Positions 45,301 to 55,586 of a DNA stretch of 64,000 nt are shown here, piece by piece. The position numbers and the translations under genes are program-made. Source of the DNA: Lactarius indigo (lineage: Eukaryota; Basidiomycota; Agaricomycetes; Russulales; Russulaceae); the NCBI GenBank assembly GCA_025766275.1, contig JAFKAC010000174.1, positions 24,961 through 88,960 on the forward strand, written 5' to 3'. Under the pieces are notes generated by a model. It was given only the letters and a program-made list of their open reading frames with translations. It was not told where the DNA came from and made no database searches. The first letter of the stretch is position 1; each line of letters opens with the position of its first letter.

Positions 45301-45984
45301 AGGCAAAGGAAAGGCTCCTCCAGAGCCTGAGGTTGTTGAACCCATCCTGAGCCCCGCTGGTTTTACGGTTCCGGACTCGGACTCGGAAGAGATGGGACAT
45401 GATGTGGCACAGGGAGAGGACGATGCCCGTTCGCCTACGGATCGGTGAGCCACCAGTTGCGATCACGCTTCTTGCTATGATCGCTTAAATTTTTTGGGGG
45501 TGCTTAGGTCAAGGAGCTGGGTTGCCGAAGAAGGAGAGATCTTCCGCAAAGGCAATAAGCTGTTAGGTCCGGAGGAAATGGAAGGCGAATACGCCGGAGA
45601 AGAATTGCGGATCGAGGTGCGCGCTTCCCATTTCAACTAGATTTGAAAAAATCACCCACGTTGCGGCGGCGTCGAAAGTTATTGGAAGCACAGGTAGAAC
45701 GACCTCCTCCGCGTGCTATCCTGGACGATCTCTCGCTCGCACTGGATGTACCACAAGTTGCCAACGCGAGCACCCCAGTTCAAGAAGAGCCGCCAAAGCC
45801 CCTCCCCCCACCATACGTCTCTCGTCGATCTTCGCCTGCCGCCACCACGCCACCGATCCAGCTGCCGGAAAACAGCGCAGTGGAAAGTCCAACCTCCTCT
45901 ACATCGCCCTCGCCTTTGTCACCACTCGGACGACCACACATCTCTCGAAGGCGGGAGTCTGGCTCGTCGTTCGAACCTCGATGA
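42384..45984 (+). CDS. Leucine-rich repeat (RNI-like) protein, possible PP1 regulator
   Basis: Large multi-exon protein. The N-terminal region contains SILKRPQHTQQSFLSRFSKF and a basic RREAERRRRVVRGNS-type stretch. An RNI-type LRR domain runs from the VDFSGVQLNPTSAAILSDVF block through LQFLDLSQNSLDKRSIEYI, LRTLDLRGNDI, LKLLNLSENKLEVTGLVAI and LLHLDLTMNTLDLAGVMAL. The C-terminal half is disordered and acidic/Pro-rich (EMGHDVAQGEDDARSP; GEIFRKGNKLLGPEEMEGEY) and ends near 45984. LRR order and tail resemble PPP1R37-like proteins, which inhibit protein phosphatase 1, but I did not find a decisive RVxF motif. About ten introns. Some junctions (near 43430-43500 and 45620-45700) remain unresolved. 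Confidence 0.75.
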
Positions 45985-46616
45985 TGAGGCGAGGGCGTCG
46001 TAGTTATTATTTCGCGGCTGTCCCAATCATTACATCGAAAATCCAGCACACCTAGTTTCTATACCCTAAGTAATTGCTACCTACCCTAGAGCTGCACTCC
46101 ACCACGTATATCAATTGTACTCTGGGAATGCAACGCTCAGGCTGATATTTTTGCGAAGCGCCTAATTTTTCACCTTTCTTTTTTTGGCTTTCTCTTTACA
46201 CGTGGCGTCTACTACTCTCACTCACAGCTGGATTATTTCTTGATAGTGTTCAGGACTCTTTTGACGCGGGCCTTAGTCAGGTGGGCTGTATCAACGAATG
46301 TTCGCGCGTCAACGATGCTGGGCCGTGGGAATGCGACCCCTCCCGTGATAAACACGACCAAATATTAGTCAGGTTCCCTTTTTCGGTGGAAGAGCTACTA
46401 AATGGAGCCATCGCCCCATCGCGTCGCTGTTCGTTGTGATCATGATGCTGCTCACTGGCACACAGGTTCTGGGACTCACGAGTCCATTATTAGGTCCATG
46501 CGAACCAGCTTCAAATTTATTTATTCCGAATTTTACAATTGTGTCTCATGTGCTACGGCAGGATGAGTAAAATAGTTTGATCGTACAACTCGGGGCTATA
46601 GAGTGCGCAACCAGTA
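45985..46616. other. Intergenic region (convergent 3' ends)
   Basis: About 630 bp between the 3' ends of the LRR gene and the F-box gene. AT-rich tracts are present. I see no gene. Confidence 0.4.
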
Positions 46617-48108
46617 CTATGGATCTTTCTCATGGGTAAAGGACTCCAGGACTTTTTTATTAAACTCTCTCCTCGTCTTCACCATGGTCACAGGGTGATC
46701 AGAGTCCTGGCGAACAGCGACGAACTTGTCGACAGACAACACTTCACGTTGTTGGTCCAGTAAACAAAGCGAGTCGAGGGCTGGCAACATTTCGGTGACC
46801 ATCACTCCGGCGATATCTTCGAGTGCACGGGAAACATGCCCTGCGATGTGCCCAGATACAAGTAGCATTCGCACGGAGGAGAATGGTCGGAGGAGTTGCA
46901 GCCATTCGATATCGTCCATAACCTCCGGTTCGGGTTCGGATGTCCTGGAATCGATGATCAAATGAACCACGTCGAAGAGTGTGGGAGAAATCCAGCCGAG
47001 CACATGAGTCATGTGCGAAATTTGCCAATCCGTCCCTTGGCACATAACGCTAACAGAAATACCACGGCCGGGACCATCAATGTGGCATTGGACGGCAGGG
47101 TGGTGAAGCTCCAACTCGCAACGCCTAGTCTGAGTTTGCTTGAGATTTCCTGTGCGAACAATGAACCTGGAGAGGTGGGGTACTTCAAAGTCAACGACTT
47201 GATTTAAATAAGTTACGGTGAACCGGTCTAGTCGAGGGGCGTCGATTCGTGCCACAAAGTCCTCCAAATACTCGCAAACACCGGAGAATTCAAAGAGAGT
47301 GAGAGCGGGAAGGACAGTTCGTGTTACGGGAGGCAGGTGCATTCGATCAGGGCGGGGGGTAGCAAGTCGGAATCCAAGGCGAAAGATTTGGAGCCTGGGC
47401 AACGCGGCCAAGCGTGCGGCCATCGTCTCAGGTGAAATGTAACCAGTTGGGGGTATCTTGTGAAGATCGAGACTGACAAGGTCACTGGTGGACAAGAGAA
47501 GTGTTGGTAATGCTGGAAACGGAACGCCAGTTAAGTCAATTCCCTCTAAACGTGGTCCAGATCCTCCTAAGAATTCACTGGGAATGACCGGCACATTTGT
47601 ATCCCTCGTGGAAATTGATAAATGTCCCAGCACCGGAAATGGCTTCTGCATCACCGTTGCTAACTTTCCTAACTGCGATCTCGTTACGTTAAGCTTGACG
47701 TGACATACACGATCGGGGTGCTCGAGTGCAGCAACAGTATTGTCTTCATCCTCAGGCGTAATGCTCCCAAAATGGCCATATCGCACAACGATAGGGATGG
47801 CAGGCCAGATGCCCAGATTTTTCCTGACAGGAGTTCCATCTTTGCAGAGAATTTCGAGATTGAGACGGCGTGGGGATGCAAATGTGATTTGTCGCCATCT
47901 TCGGCATATGTGCACCAGTAAGTGCCATTCCCAGACAAGTGGAAGAGGGAATTGGTCGTAGTTCTCTCGAAAGAGGTCAAATATTTCAAGCAAAACATTG
48001 TCTGGGAGTGTGTTGATCGTCGTTGCATTTCTGTAACCCTCACCTATGGCACAAGTCAGGACTCACTGTAATCGCCACGAGGGTGCTCGAGGACACACCT
48101 CGAGCCAT
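46617..48108 (-). CDS. F-box protein
   Basis: One long exon (46617 to about 48025) encodes about 470 aa. The N-terminal F-box reads TINTLPDNVLLEIFDLF followed by WEWHLLVHICRRWRQI, which is the basidiomycete F-box pattern for Skp1 binding. The remaining about 400 residues form weak LRR-like strands (LEGIDLTGVPFPALPTLLL; LPALTLFEFSGVCEYLEDFV). A small upstream exon is possible: ATG at 48108 (MARGVSSSTLVAIT) ends at a GTGAGT donor, but the acceptor phase is not clean, so the first residues are uncertain. It is probably a substrate adaptor of an SCF ubiquitin ligase. The target is unknown. Confidence 0.82.
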
Positions 48109-49049
48109 TATGATCTCTCGTTTCTTATAATGCCCTTGAGCAATCTTCGGCCCATTTTGAGGGCCATGCGAGTGAGTACAAGGAGACGGATCACCCGACG
48201 AGGGGAACGAATGAACGCTAATGGAAGATTGGCAGTGAGTACTCAGTCAATTGGACGGGCAGAATGGTAAATGAAGGCGCTGGACAAACCTGGAAGAGCC
48301 AGCTAACAGGAGTGGTTCAGCAACATTCGGCAAGGAGACCGGAGAGCGGCTGATTGGAGTTTAGCGACGGGAATTCAGGAGAGCGAAGGTATTGGGCAAA
48401 CCTCTGGGTACCCATTGATGATGCAGATGATGAACTAAGCTCGATGGACGAAGCGGCCACTCTCATGCTGGTACAGTACTGGCCCTACGAGTCATAACCA
48501 GTTGGGGGAATGCAGTGGGAACAAGCGCCTCGTTCCCTGGGAATCGGAGGATGTCGCTATAGCACAGGCACCGCCACACTAGGGATGTGATTCGAACGAT
48601 GATTCGATGACATATCGTTGCTGGCGAAGGTGGAATGCAGATGATAGCACCTCGTCACAGTGCACAGTCGAAAAAGCAATATAGTATCTTACACTTGCTG
48701 AGCATGTCACGGTGTCAAGCATCAGATAATAACCAGCTAGGTCCCGTTTTATGATAACTTTAAAAGAGCCGAGAATTCGTAACAAACATCCCCTCCGGGT
48801 CCATTTCACTGGCAATAACTTGAACGTGCCACTCAGGGGTATCGAGCATGGTACCGAGGATTTTACCCCCACACATCACAATACAGTCGCAGGAGAAAAG
48901 GCCATGTATTACCACGGGACGGGACGCGTACTGAGTCCATACATCATCCAGATACACATAATATCAACTATCTTCGTGTTACTTGTTAGTTCATACACAT
49001 ATGACGGCAACAACGCCAATCGGGGATCCGAGTAGGTTGCATAAAGCGA
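48109..49049. other. Intergenic region
   Basis: About 940 bp upstream of the F-box gene and downstream of calmodulin. Short frames only; nothing recognised. Confidence 0.4.
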
Positions 49050-49920
49050 TCACTTTGATAACATCATCTATGTTGATAACGATCAGTAAGGAAACGCGCA
49101 AAGCAAAACGCAAGCAGTTAGCACCTTGACGAACTCTGGATTGCAATTCCGAATAAAGTGTCGTTTAGGATTGGTGAGCGTGAAGGAACAGAACGAATCA
49201 CACACCATCATAATTGATTTGACCGTCCCCGTCAACGTCTGCCTCACGGATCATCTCGTCGACCTCTTTGTCTGTAAGCTTCTCCCCTATACGCAAAAAG
49301 TTATGACCAAACCGAGACGACGTGGATTTATTAGTAGCAACGCACCGAGACTGGTCATGACATGTCGCAGCTCAGCCGCCGAGATGTAGCCGTTCCCATC
49401 CTTGTCGAACACTTTGAACGCCTCCTTGATCTCTTCCTCCGAGTCTGTGTCGCGCATCTTGCGCGCCATCATGGTGAGAAACTCGGGAAAGTCGATCGTG
49501 CCATTCCCGTCCGCGTCCACCTCGTTGATCATGTCTTGTAGCTCTGCTTCAGTCGGGTTCTGGCCTAGTGAACGCATGACGGTCCCGAGCTCAGTGGTGG
49601 TAATCGTGCCGTCGCCATCTGCACATCGGTTGTAGATCGTGAACCATTTACTGCGCGAGAAAAATGCGAACCCTTATCAAAAAGCGAGAACGCCTCCTTG
49701 AACTCTGCATAGGGTGAGCCGTCGATACTCGTAGACAAAGGGGGCCATACCGGAGATTTGCTCTGTTTTGAAAGACAAAATCGGGTTTACCAGACGAAAG
49801 GTATTAAAAAGATATGTACACACCTTCAGACTATCGTCGCAAGGTGATATGAAGTTATGAACCGGTCACAAGGTACAGCAGACCAGACCCGAGTGCAGAA
49901 CTCACTAATTGGTCAGCCAT
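49050..49920 (-). CDS. CMD1: Calmodulin
   Basis: Eight exons (49906-49920, 49824-49830, 49751-49762, 49672-49704, 49346-49618, 49206-49286, 49125-49135, 49050-49067; 450 nt) encode exactly 149 aa, the standard calmodulin length. All four EF-hands are intact: [36 protein letters not shown] and [12 protein letters not shown]. The protein starts [20 protein letters not shown] and ends FVKMMLSK. Three exons are microexons of 7, 12 and 11 nt, and the last coding exon is 18 nt, so the N- and C-terminal coding parts are invisible to a simple frame search. Each splice uses GT-AG. It is the ubiquitous Ca2+ sensor for calcineurin and kinases. Confidence 0.97.
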
Positions 49921-50141
49921 TTCTTTTCAGAGATCTGAACAAAGAAGAGGTGGTCAGAAAAATATATTATAACCTGTAAAAGATACATGCGTTGTGGAGG
50001 ATTGTAGAGGCGGGTGTGAATGGTAGAAAGGAGGAGATAGCCTGTTTATATGCATCACGGCGATCGCCGAGACTAGCCCCCGCGTCATAATAGACCAGTC
50101 AATTACGATACGATACGAATGTAAAGTCTTGTGTACATCGT

Positions 50142-51700
50142 CTACCAGTCCTCCTCTTCTTCATCGTCGTCGTCGTCACTGTCTCCCAATTTCTTGTTCC
50201 GCTGCATTAGCGCTGCTGCGAGCGCTGCGGTTAAATCACCACCTGCTGCGCCTCCCCCGCTACTTTCCGAACTCGTTGCCAGAGCGGCCGGTGAAGGTGA
50301 CGGCGGAGGCCCGTCTGTCTTGCGAAGGGAGTGTACGCCCTTGCCCTGGATAGAGGCCAAAAGATCCGCACGACCAGGTGGCGACGACGTGGGTACACTA
50401 GCTTTGGCACTTCCCCCAGGCGGAGGTGGCGGTGGGGGTGGCGGTGGAGGTGGTACACCACCACCTTGAGGTGGGGGTGGCGGAGGAGGCGGCGGCGGAG
50501 GTGGAGGAGGAGGTTCAGAGCTATTCTGTGGGGGTGCGGGCGGAGGGACAGGTCTCCCGGGAGGCGGCGGCGGTGGCGGCGGCGGAGGGGCAGGTACAAC
50601 CGGTCGACCAACGGGAGGAGGCGGAGGCGGAGGCGGTGCAGGCGGTGCAACTGAAGTAGGGCGCGAAGGTGGTGCGGGTGGTGCGGGAGGCGGGGCTACT
50701 GGAGCACGTGAGGGTGGTGCACGTGGAGGCGGCTGAGGTGCAACTGGCGTGGGTGCCGTGTTTGCAGGAGATGGAGGAGCACGTGGGGGAGGGGTACCAC
50801 GAGACGGCGGAGGCGGAGGCGCAGCAGGGGGGGGTGCAGCAGTTGTTGAAGAGGTGGAATCCTGTTGAGCATGCAGCGCTCGCCTCGGCGCAGGCGGAGG
50901 CGGAGGCTTCTTCCTCGGTCCCCCAGCTGCGGCGTCACTCTTCTGGGCGTCACGCACGAAGCTTTTGATGAAGTCCATGTTTTCTGCGATGACAGCCTCA
51001 TCGATGCCATGGGATCGAAGGTCACCGAGGAAAGCCATCCAGGACGGGTCTACACCGGAAGATGTGAAGCCTTTCTCCGCATCGTAGCCCATATGAGCGA
51101 CGTGCACGAAAGATCCCACGGTCGGGGCAGATATACGAGATTTGTCAATTGAGCCTCCTTTCGCTATGCTCTTCTTCTTTGCGGGTGCTGCAGCAGCCTT
51201 TGCCTTTGCTGCGGGACGGGTATCAGTAGGCGTGGCCACAATTTGGCGAAGGACGTACGTTTGATTTCTTTGCGATTGGATACCTGCTTATAAAAGTTCC
51301 TCGCGTCACCCTCAGCCGGGAAGACGATTCCAATCATGCAATCCTACCCCATGGGTATCAGTCAACATCATAGTGGTGGTGGCATTTTAGTACGCACATC
51401 GCCCGCAAAGGAGTGGAAGAATGGGCGGTCCTGATAATACTCGAATCCTTTGTAGACCTCGTGCTCCCAAATCACACCACGATTGCCTATAAGGTCGACA
51501 AGGTTAAGGAAATGAGCACCTCTGGCGCGGTCTGCGACGAGTACGAGGGCGCCTTGTAAACCACCATATGACCACGAGGAGGGATCAGGATGGGCAAAAT
51601 ATATGCGTGCGAGCGAAGCAGCTAAAATCTTAGTTGGGGGCGGGACGATGAGTTTAACGTGTGTTTTCTCGTTGGCGGATAAAGAGGATGAGGAGGGCAT
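50142..51700 (-). CDS. LAS17: WASP/Las17 actin nucleation-promoting factor
   Basis: Domain order is textbook WASP. The WH1 domain (from ATG 51700: VKLIVPPPTKILAASLARIY; GALVLVADRARGAHFLNLVD; YYQDRPFFHSFAGD) continues through a short exon (MIGIVFPAEGDARNFYKQ). A CRIB-like region (GSIDKSRISAPTVGSFVHVA) follows, then about 180 residues of polyproline tracts. A WH2 actin-binding motif (RADLLASIQGKGVHSLRK) and an acidic tail ending DDDDDEEEEDW, with the terminal Trp that binds Arp2/3, complete it. Three exons. The CRIB-like segment suggests Cdc42/Rac control, as in animal WASP and unlike budding yeast Las17. It acts at cortical actin patches and endocytosis. Confidence 0.95.
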
Positions 51701-52017
51701 CGTGTACAATGTTTCTGGTAGACTGCGCTTCGTCTCACCCAGGACTTGACTGACCTTAACCCTACTCCGAGCGATGTCTATATCAGGACCTCTGTACGGG
51801 GTTAAGTCTACAGTTGCAGATCTCCAGGAATAGGATAACATTTCCATAAATAGAGAGGGACTCCGTGATATATTGTGACGGTAACGCGTAACGTGTGACA
51901 CGCAGGGCCGCATCCAAGTCGGGCAAGCGCTCGCGATGATGTACGCGCAAGCACCTTCTCCAACTCTGCATTTGCCTTCCACGACCATTGCCGCGTCGTC
52001 ACACTCACTTCTCCAAA

Positions 52018-52866
52018 ATGGTGCTTATTTCTGATGACAGGGCTGCCTTTTGTATGGCTGATTCATTTACATGCAGTCTATCATGGAACACAATGGCGGC
52101 TCGGTCGTCGCGATGGCCGGTAAAGACTGCGTCGCCATCGCCAGTGACTTGCGCCTCGGTGCGGGTGCAATGACCGTAGCCATGAATTTTGAAAAGGTGA
52201 GCCATAGTCTGTCATCGTTATCGGATTTCTCTGAGGTGCGTGCGTACCTGCCTAGATCTTTCCCGTCACAGACAGGATATACTTGGGACTCACGGGTCTT
52301 GCTACGGACATCACAACTCTGTGAGTAGATTCGCTACTATCCGCCGTCGAGTATAATATTCATGGTCCAAATACCTAGCCGCGATCGGTTCCGGTATCTC
52401 GTGAACATGTTCACAATCAAAGAATCCCGCACCATCGAGCCCTCCACGTTTGCGCACCTCGTTTCCAGCACACTCTACTCGCGGCGCTTTGGGCCGTACT
52501 TTACTGAGCCGGTGATTGCTGGGTTAGAGCGCACACCCTCGGGTGGCCTCAAGCCATATATTGCTGGTGCAGATCTCATCGGCTGCTTGAACTTTGCAGA
52601 GGACTTTATTGTGGCAGGGACTGCGTCTGATAAGCTGTTTGGTGTTGCAGAAGGATTATGGGAGCCAAACCTCGGCCCCGAAGATCTTTTTGAGACAATA
52701 AGCCAAACACTACTCAATTCTGTTGACCGAGATGCATACTCTGGTTGGGGAGCTATTGTATATGTAATGTAAGTCATTGAGACTTTCTGTCTTTCACCCT
52801 TCTTATGTCTACCGTAGTACCCCGGAGAAGGTCATCACGCGCACATTGAAGGGCAGGATGGATTAG
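52018..52866 (+). CDS. PUP3: Proteasome subunit beta type-3
   Basis: 20S proteasome beta-3 (non-catalytic). The exons 52077-52196, 52256-52320, 52379-52768 and 52818-52866 carry EHNGGSVVAMAGKDCVAIAS, FPVTDRIYLGLTGLATDITT, FAHLVSSTLYSRRFGPYFTE, DLIGCLNFAEDFIVAGTAS, LFGVAEGLWEPNL and the end ITRTLKGRMD. The conserved N-terminus MSIMEHNGGS is obtained if the start codon at 52018-52020 forms a coding exon of just three bases (ATG, then GTGCTT... intron, acceptor ACATGCAG). This gives 208 aa. The alternative is an ATG at 52073 reading MQSIMEHNGG with no 5' intron. The beta-3 length fits either way. The 3' end of this gene was later copied (see 55490). Confidence 0.93.
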
Positions 52867-52951
52867 TTGATCATCCTCAACGTCCAGGCTTTTCTTGGAA
52901 GATAGCATAGTGTGATTACGTTTAGAAAAAGAAGCAATGTACATTTCGCGA

Positions 52952-53973
52952 TCAACGTGTGGAAACTGCCACGGCGACGAGAGTCACTTTCGGTGATAGT
53001 AGTTCAAGATCTTGCGTAGGTGCAGCGTTTACTTTGGCGAGTAGCGATGTGACGATGGGCAATGTAGCTGACGCGCATGGGTCAAGTGCTTGGGTTACTT
53101 CGTTGCAGGGCCGATAGAAATACTGGGGGTTTGGCGGGTGGATAATGTCCCAATGCTTCTTCGACGTGGTCATAGAGAGCGGCTCGACCGTGCTCTGCTC
53201 TTGGACGTGATCAGCAACCTCTTTCGCAAAAAATGGGGGCACGGAAAAGGCGCTGACGTACTGCAGAGATTGGTGATTGGAATAACGGACCAAACGAGCG
53301 TGCCCACGGCAATGGAAGTGCATGAGACCCAGACAGTATGTGGCTGCGATGCACCAGCAAACAGGACCATGCTCACGAACAGACATAGGCCCCCTCCCCC
53401 CAACGACACGACGGGTACCCGCCCGATGCCCTCCACGTTGATGTTCGGTGGGACCCCCCGCAACCACTTGCGAAATGGGTGGACACTCCTTTTCCCTCGA
53501 GAGGAAGGGCACGAATGGTAGCTCAAGGTTTCGGCGGCATGGCGCTCCTGTTGTTCACCCATCTCGTGACGGACGCCGATCTGTCCTGCAAGGCACAATG
53601 GGACGCGTTGGCTGCGCCGGATGGTCTGCTGGAGCAGCAGCGCGCGCACGACGCTCGCGCTAGTGCCAATGAGATCGAGCGTGAGGCCAACAAAGCCGAA
53701 CCAGTTCGTCGTTTTACCCAGGGCGTTGGAGTTGGAGTTGTATGTGACGGAGATCAGCTGTGCTTGGACACCTGCGATGAACGCACCCTGAGCAGGAGAT
53801 GAGTTGTGAGGCGCGGGACCCAATTGTATACGCACGACCGCGATGAGGGCATTAATAGTGTCGAGAAGTGTCTTATTGCCCTCCGTCTCTTTTTGCAGAT
53901 GCTTAATTGGGGTTTTCACTTCAGGCTCATTAAGGAAAACAGGAGCCGGGCTGAGTGAAGGTTCGGGATGCAT
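52952..53973 (-). CDS. Uncharacterised membrane protein, copy A
   Basis: Not recognised as a known family. A helical N-terminal part (VKTPIKHLQKETEGNKTLLD; TINALIAVV) is followed by GAFIAGVQAQLISVTYNSNS and a glycine-rich hydrophobic segment (WFGFVGLTLDLIGTSASVV). A linker leads to two membrane helices (VSLGGGGLCLFVSMVLFAGA; CTSIAVGTLVWSVIPIT). The last exon continues FFAKEVADHVQEQS and ends VAVSTR at 52952. The start is taken at 53973; exon limits are approximate. A second copy lies at 55587-56875. Compared with it, this copy lacks about 50 residues in the linker. It is convergent with PUP3, 85 bp away. Confidence 0.6.
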
Positions 53974-54419
53974 GCACATGCGGTGCACAGGAAGGGGGTG
54001 ACTCAAACGAGCCCTGCTCTGTGAATACTCTATATGGTGGTGCATTAGCAACGCACTACCCCCCGAAGTGAGATCTCGCACCAGAAATCCAAGGGCTCCC
54101 TAAATCTCCCTGCGAGGGCTGAGAGTGTGGCTGTGTAGACGAATGATATCGGAGAGTCGGCACCCGAGCCTTTCGCCTCGCATAGCTTGAAGAAGAGATA
54201 TAACCACATTCGAGCGCATGTTCGTCCATAGAAGAAGAAAGTGAGTAGGGGGTTAAGACGACAGAGCGAGAGGGTACCACGCTCCAATTGCGTTTCGCTC
54301 TTCCGGACGTTTTCTTTTAATATAAGCTGAACCCACCTTGATGGCTGTTCGACTGAGGTCATGAAGAGTAAGTGGTAACGTGAACATAAAAAAAACACCC
54401 TGGCAAAGCCACCTCTGGA

Positions 54420-55070
54420 ATGATAGTTGCCGAAACCTTCGGGTCACTGAGACAGACAGTGCGACCGGCTGATGGCACAGTAAGTGAGATATATGCCGAA
54501 ACCTTGCGGTCACTAAAAAAAGCCGAGGGTGACTGGACCTCAGATCTTAAGAGACAGCAGTCAGTTGAGATACCGAAACTTTTCGGTCATTAGAACAGAC
54601 AGAGCGATGAACCGGCCCTCGGGGTCTTAAGAGACAACATAGTTGGTTGGGATAGACGTCAAAACCGGTCACTAAAACAAACAGCGCGATCGATGTGGCA
54701 AAAAGGGGGAGCCAGTCATAGTTATTATAAAGACCTTTAAATGGTTATAGTGTGTTTATAAACGGAATATAAACACCTTATAATCATTTAAGTATCATTT
54801 ATAATTTATAATAATCATAACTGGTTTCCGGCATCTCAACTTTTCGGTCTTCAAAACAGTCAGCGATCGACTGGGCCTCGGGGCCCAAGAGACGGGACAG
54901 TTGGTCAAGATAGACACCGAAACTTTCGGTCACTAAAACAAACAGAGCGATCCTTGGAGCGATCGACTGGGCTTCAGAGTCTAAGAGACAACACAGTCAG
55001 TTGAAATGCCGAAACTTTTCGGCCACAAAAAAACAAGGCGATCGACCGGGTCCTAAGAGATCAAGTAAGA
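54420..55070. repeat. Degenerate tandem repeat array with CCGAAA...TTTCGG core
   Basis: A non-coding array of about seven diverged units spaced about 65-95 bp. Each contains CCGAAACTTTTCGGTCACTA-like sequence (near 54430, 54495, 54573, 54916, 55009; weaker near 54660 and 54835), followed by AAAACAGACAGAGCGATCGA, CTGGGCCTCGGGG and TTAAGAGACAACACAGTCAG-like blocks. CCGAAA/TTTCGG is an inverted repeat that could form a small hairpin. The array lies between the two copies of the membrane-protein gene. Confidence 0.8.
54712..54824. mobile_element. Foldback/MITE-like element, 113 bp, AT-rich
   Basis: The ends are near-perfect inverted repeats (CCAGTCATAGTTATTATAAA at the left; the reverse complement of the right end reads CCAGTTATGATTATTATAAA). 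The whole element is close to palindromic, with internal TTTAAATG/TTATAA... arms. It interrupts the GC-richer repeat array. No target-site duplication is evident. Size and structure fit a miniature inverted-repeat element or foldback element. Confidence 0.6.
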
Positions 55071-55489
55071 GACGGCACAAAGTAGACCCCAGGCTTAAGA
55101 TAGACGAGGGCAGTGTTCGGAAGATGCTCAGGTATCATGATGGTGGATGACTTGTAGCCTAAGGGTGGTGCCCATGAATATAGCCATCAACTCGAAGACC
55201 CCAAATTCTTGGAAAGAGCTCGTACATAGACTGGACGATCTGACGGGGTCACTGGGTGGGGCCTGGGGTGGGGCACCCAAATTGTGGCGGCGTCCGGAAC
55301 TATATTCCATATTCGACAAATCCTGGGCAACAGAAATGAGTGGGATGTGCAGCAAGTCTTGACGTGAGGGAGGTAATCTCGCGTTGGTGTGAGCGGTGAC
55401 AGATTCACCCTGCAATATCGACAGCAATCTCCAAAGTCTGGATGGGCGCGCGTAGAAGCAGTGGGCTTCTCGTCAAGCCAATGCAATGC

Positions 55490-55566
55490 GGAACAATGAG
55501 GGCTGCTCAATGCTGTTGACCGAGACGCATGCTCTGGGGGAGCTATTGTACATTTAGTGTAAGTTG
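55490..55566 (+). pseudogene. PUP3: Relic of the 3' coding end of PUP3
   Basis: The DNA TGTTGACCGAGACGCATGCT, GGAGCTATTGTACAT and GTGTAAGTTGTTGA matches the exon-4 end of the proteasome beta-3 gene (52720-52775), including its splice donor, with several substitutions. It is immediately followed, as after the real gene, by the 3' end of the membrane-protein gene copy. The rest of PUP3 is absent. Confidence 0.85.
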
Positions 55567-55586
55567 TTGAAATACTGTCCCTCATC

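Noticed and set aside
50231..50659. Arg/Gly-rich frames on both strands in the WASP region
   Set aside because: Frame shadows of the polyproline-encoding GC-rich repeats.
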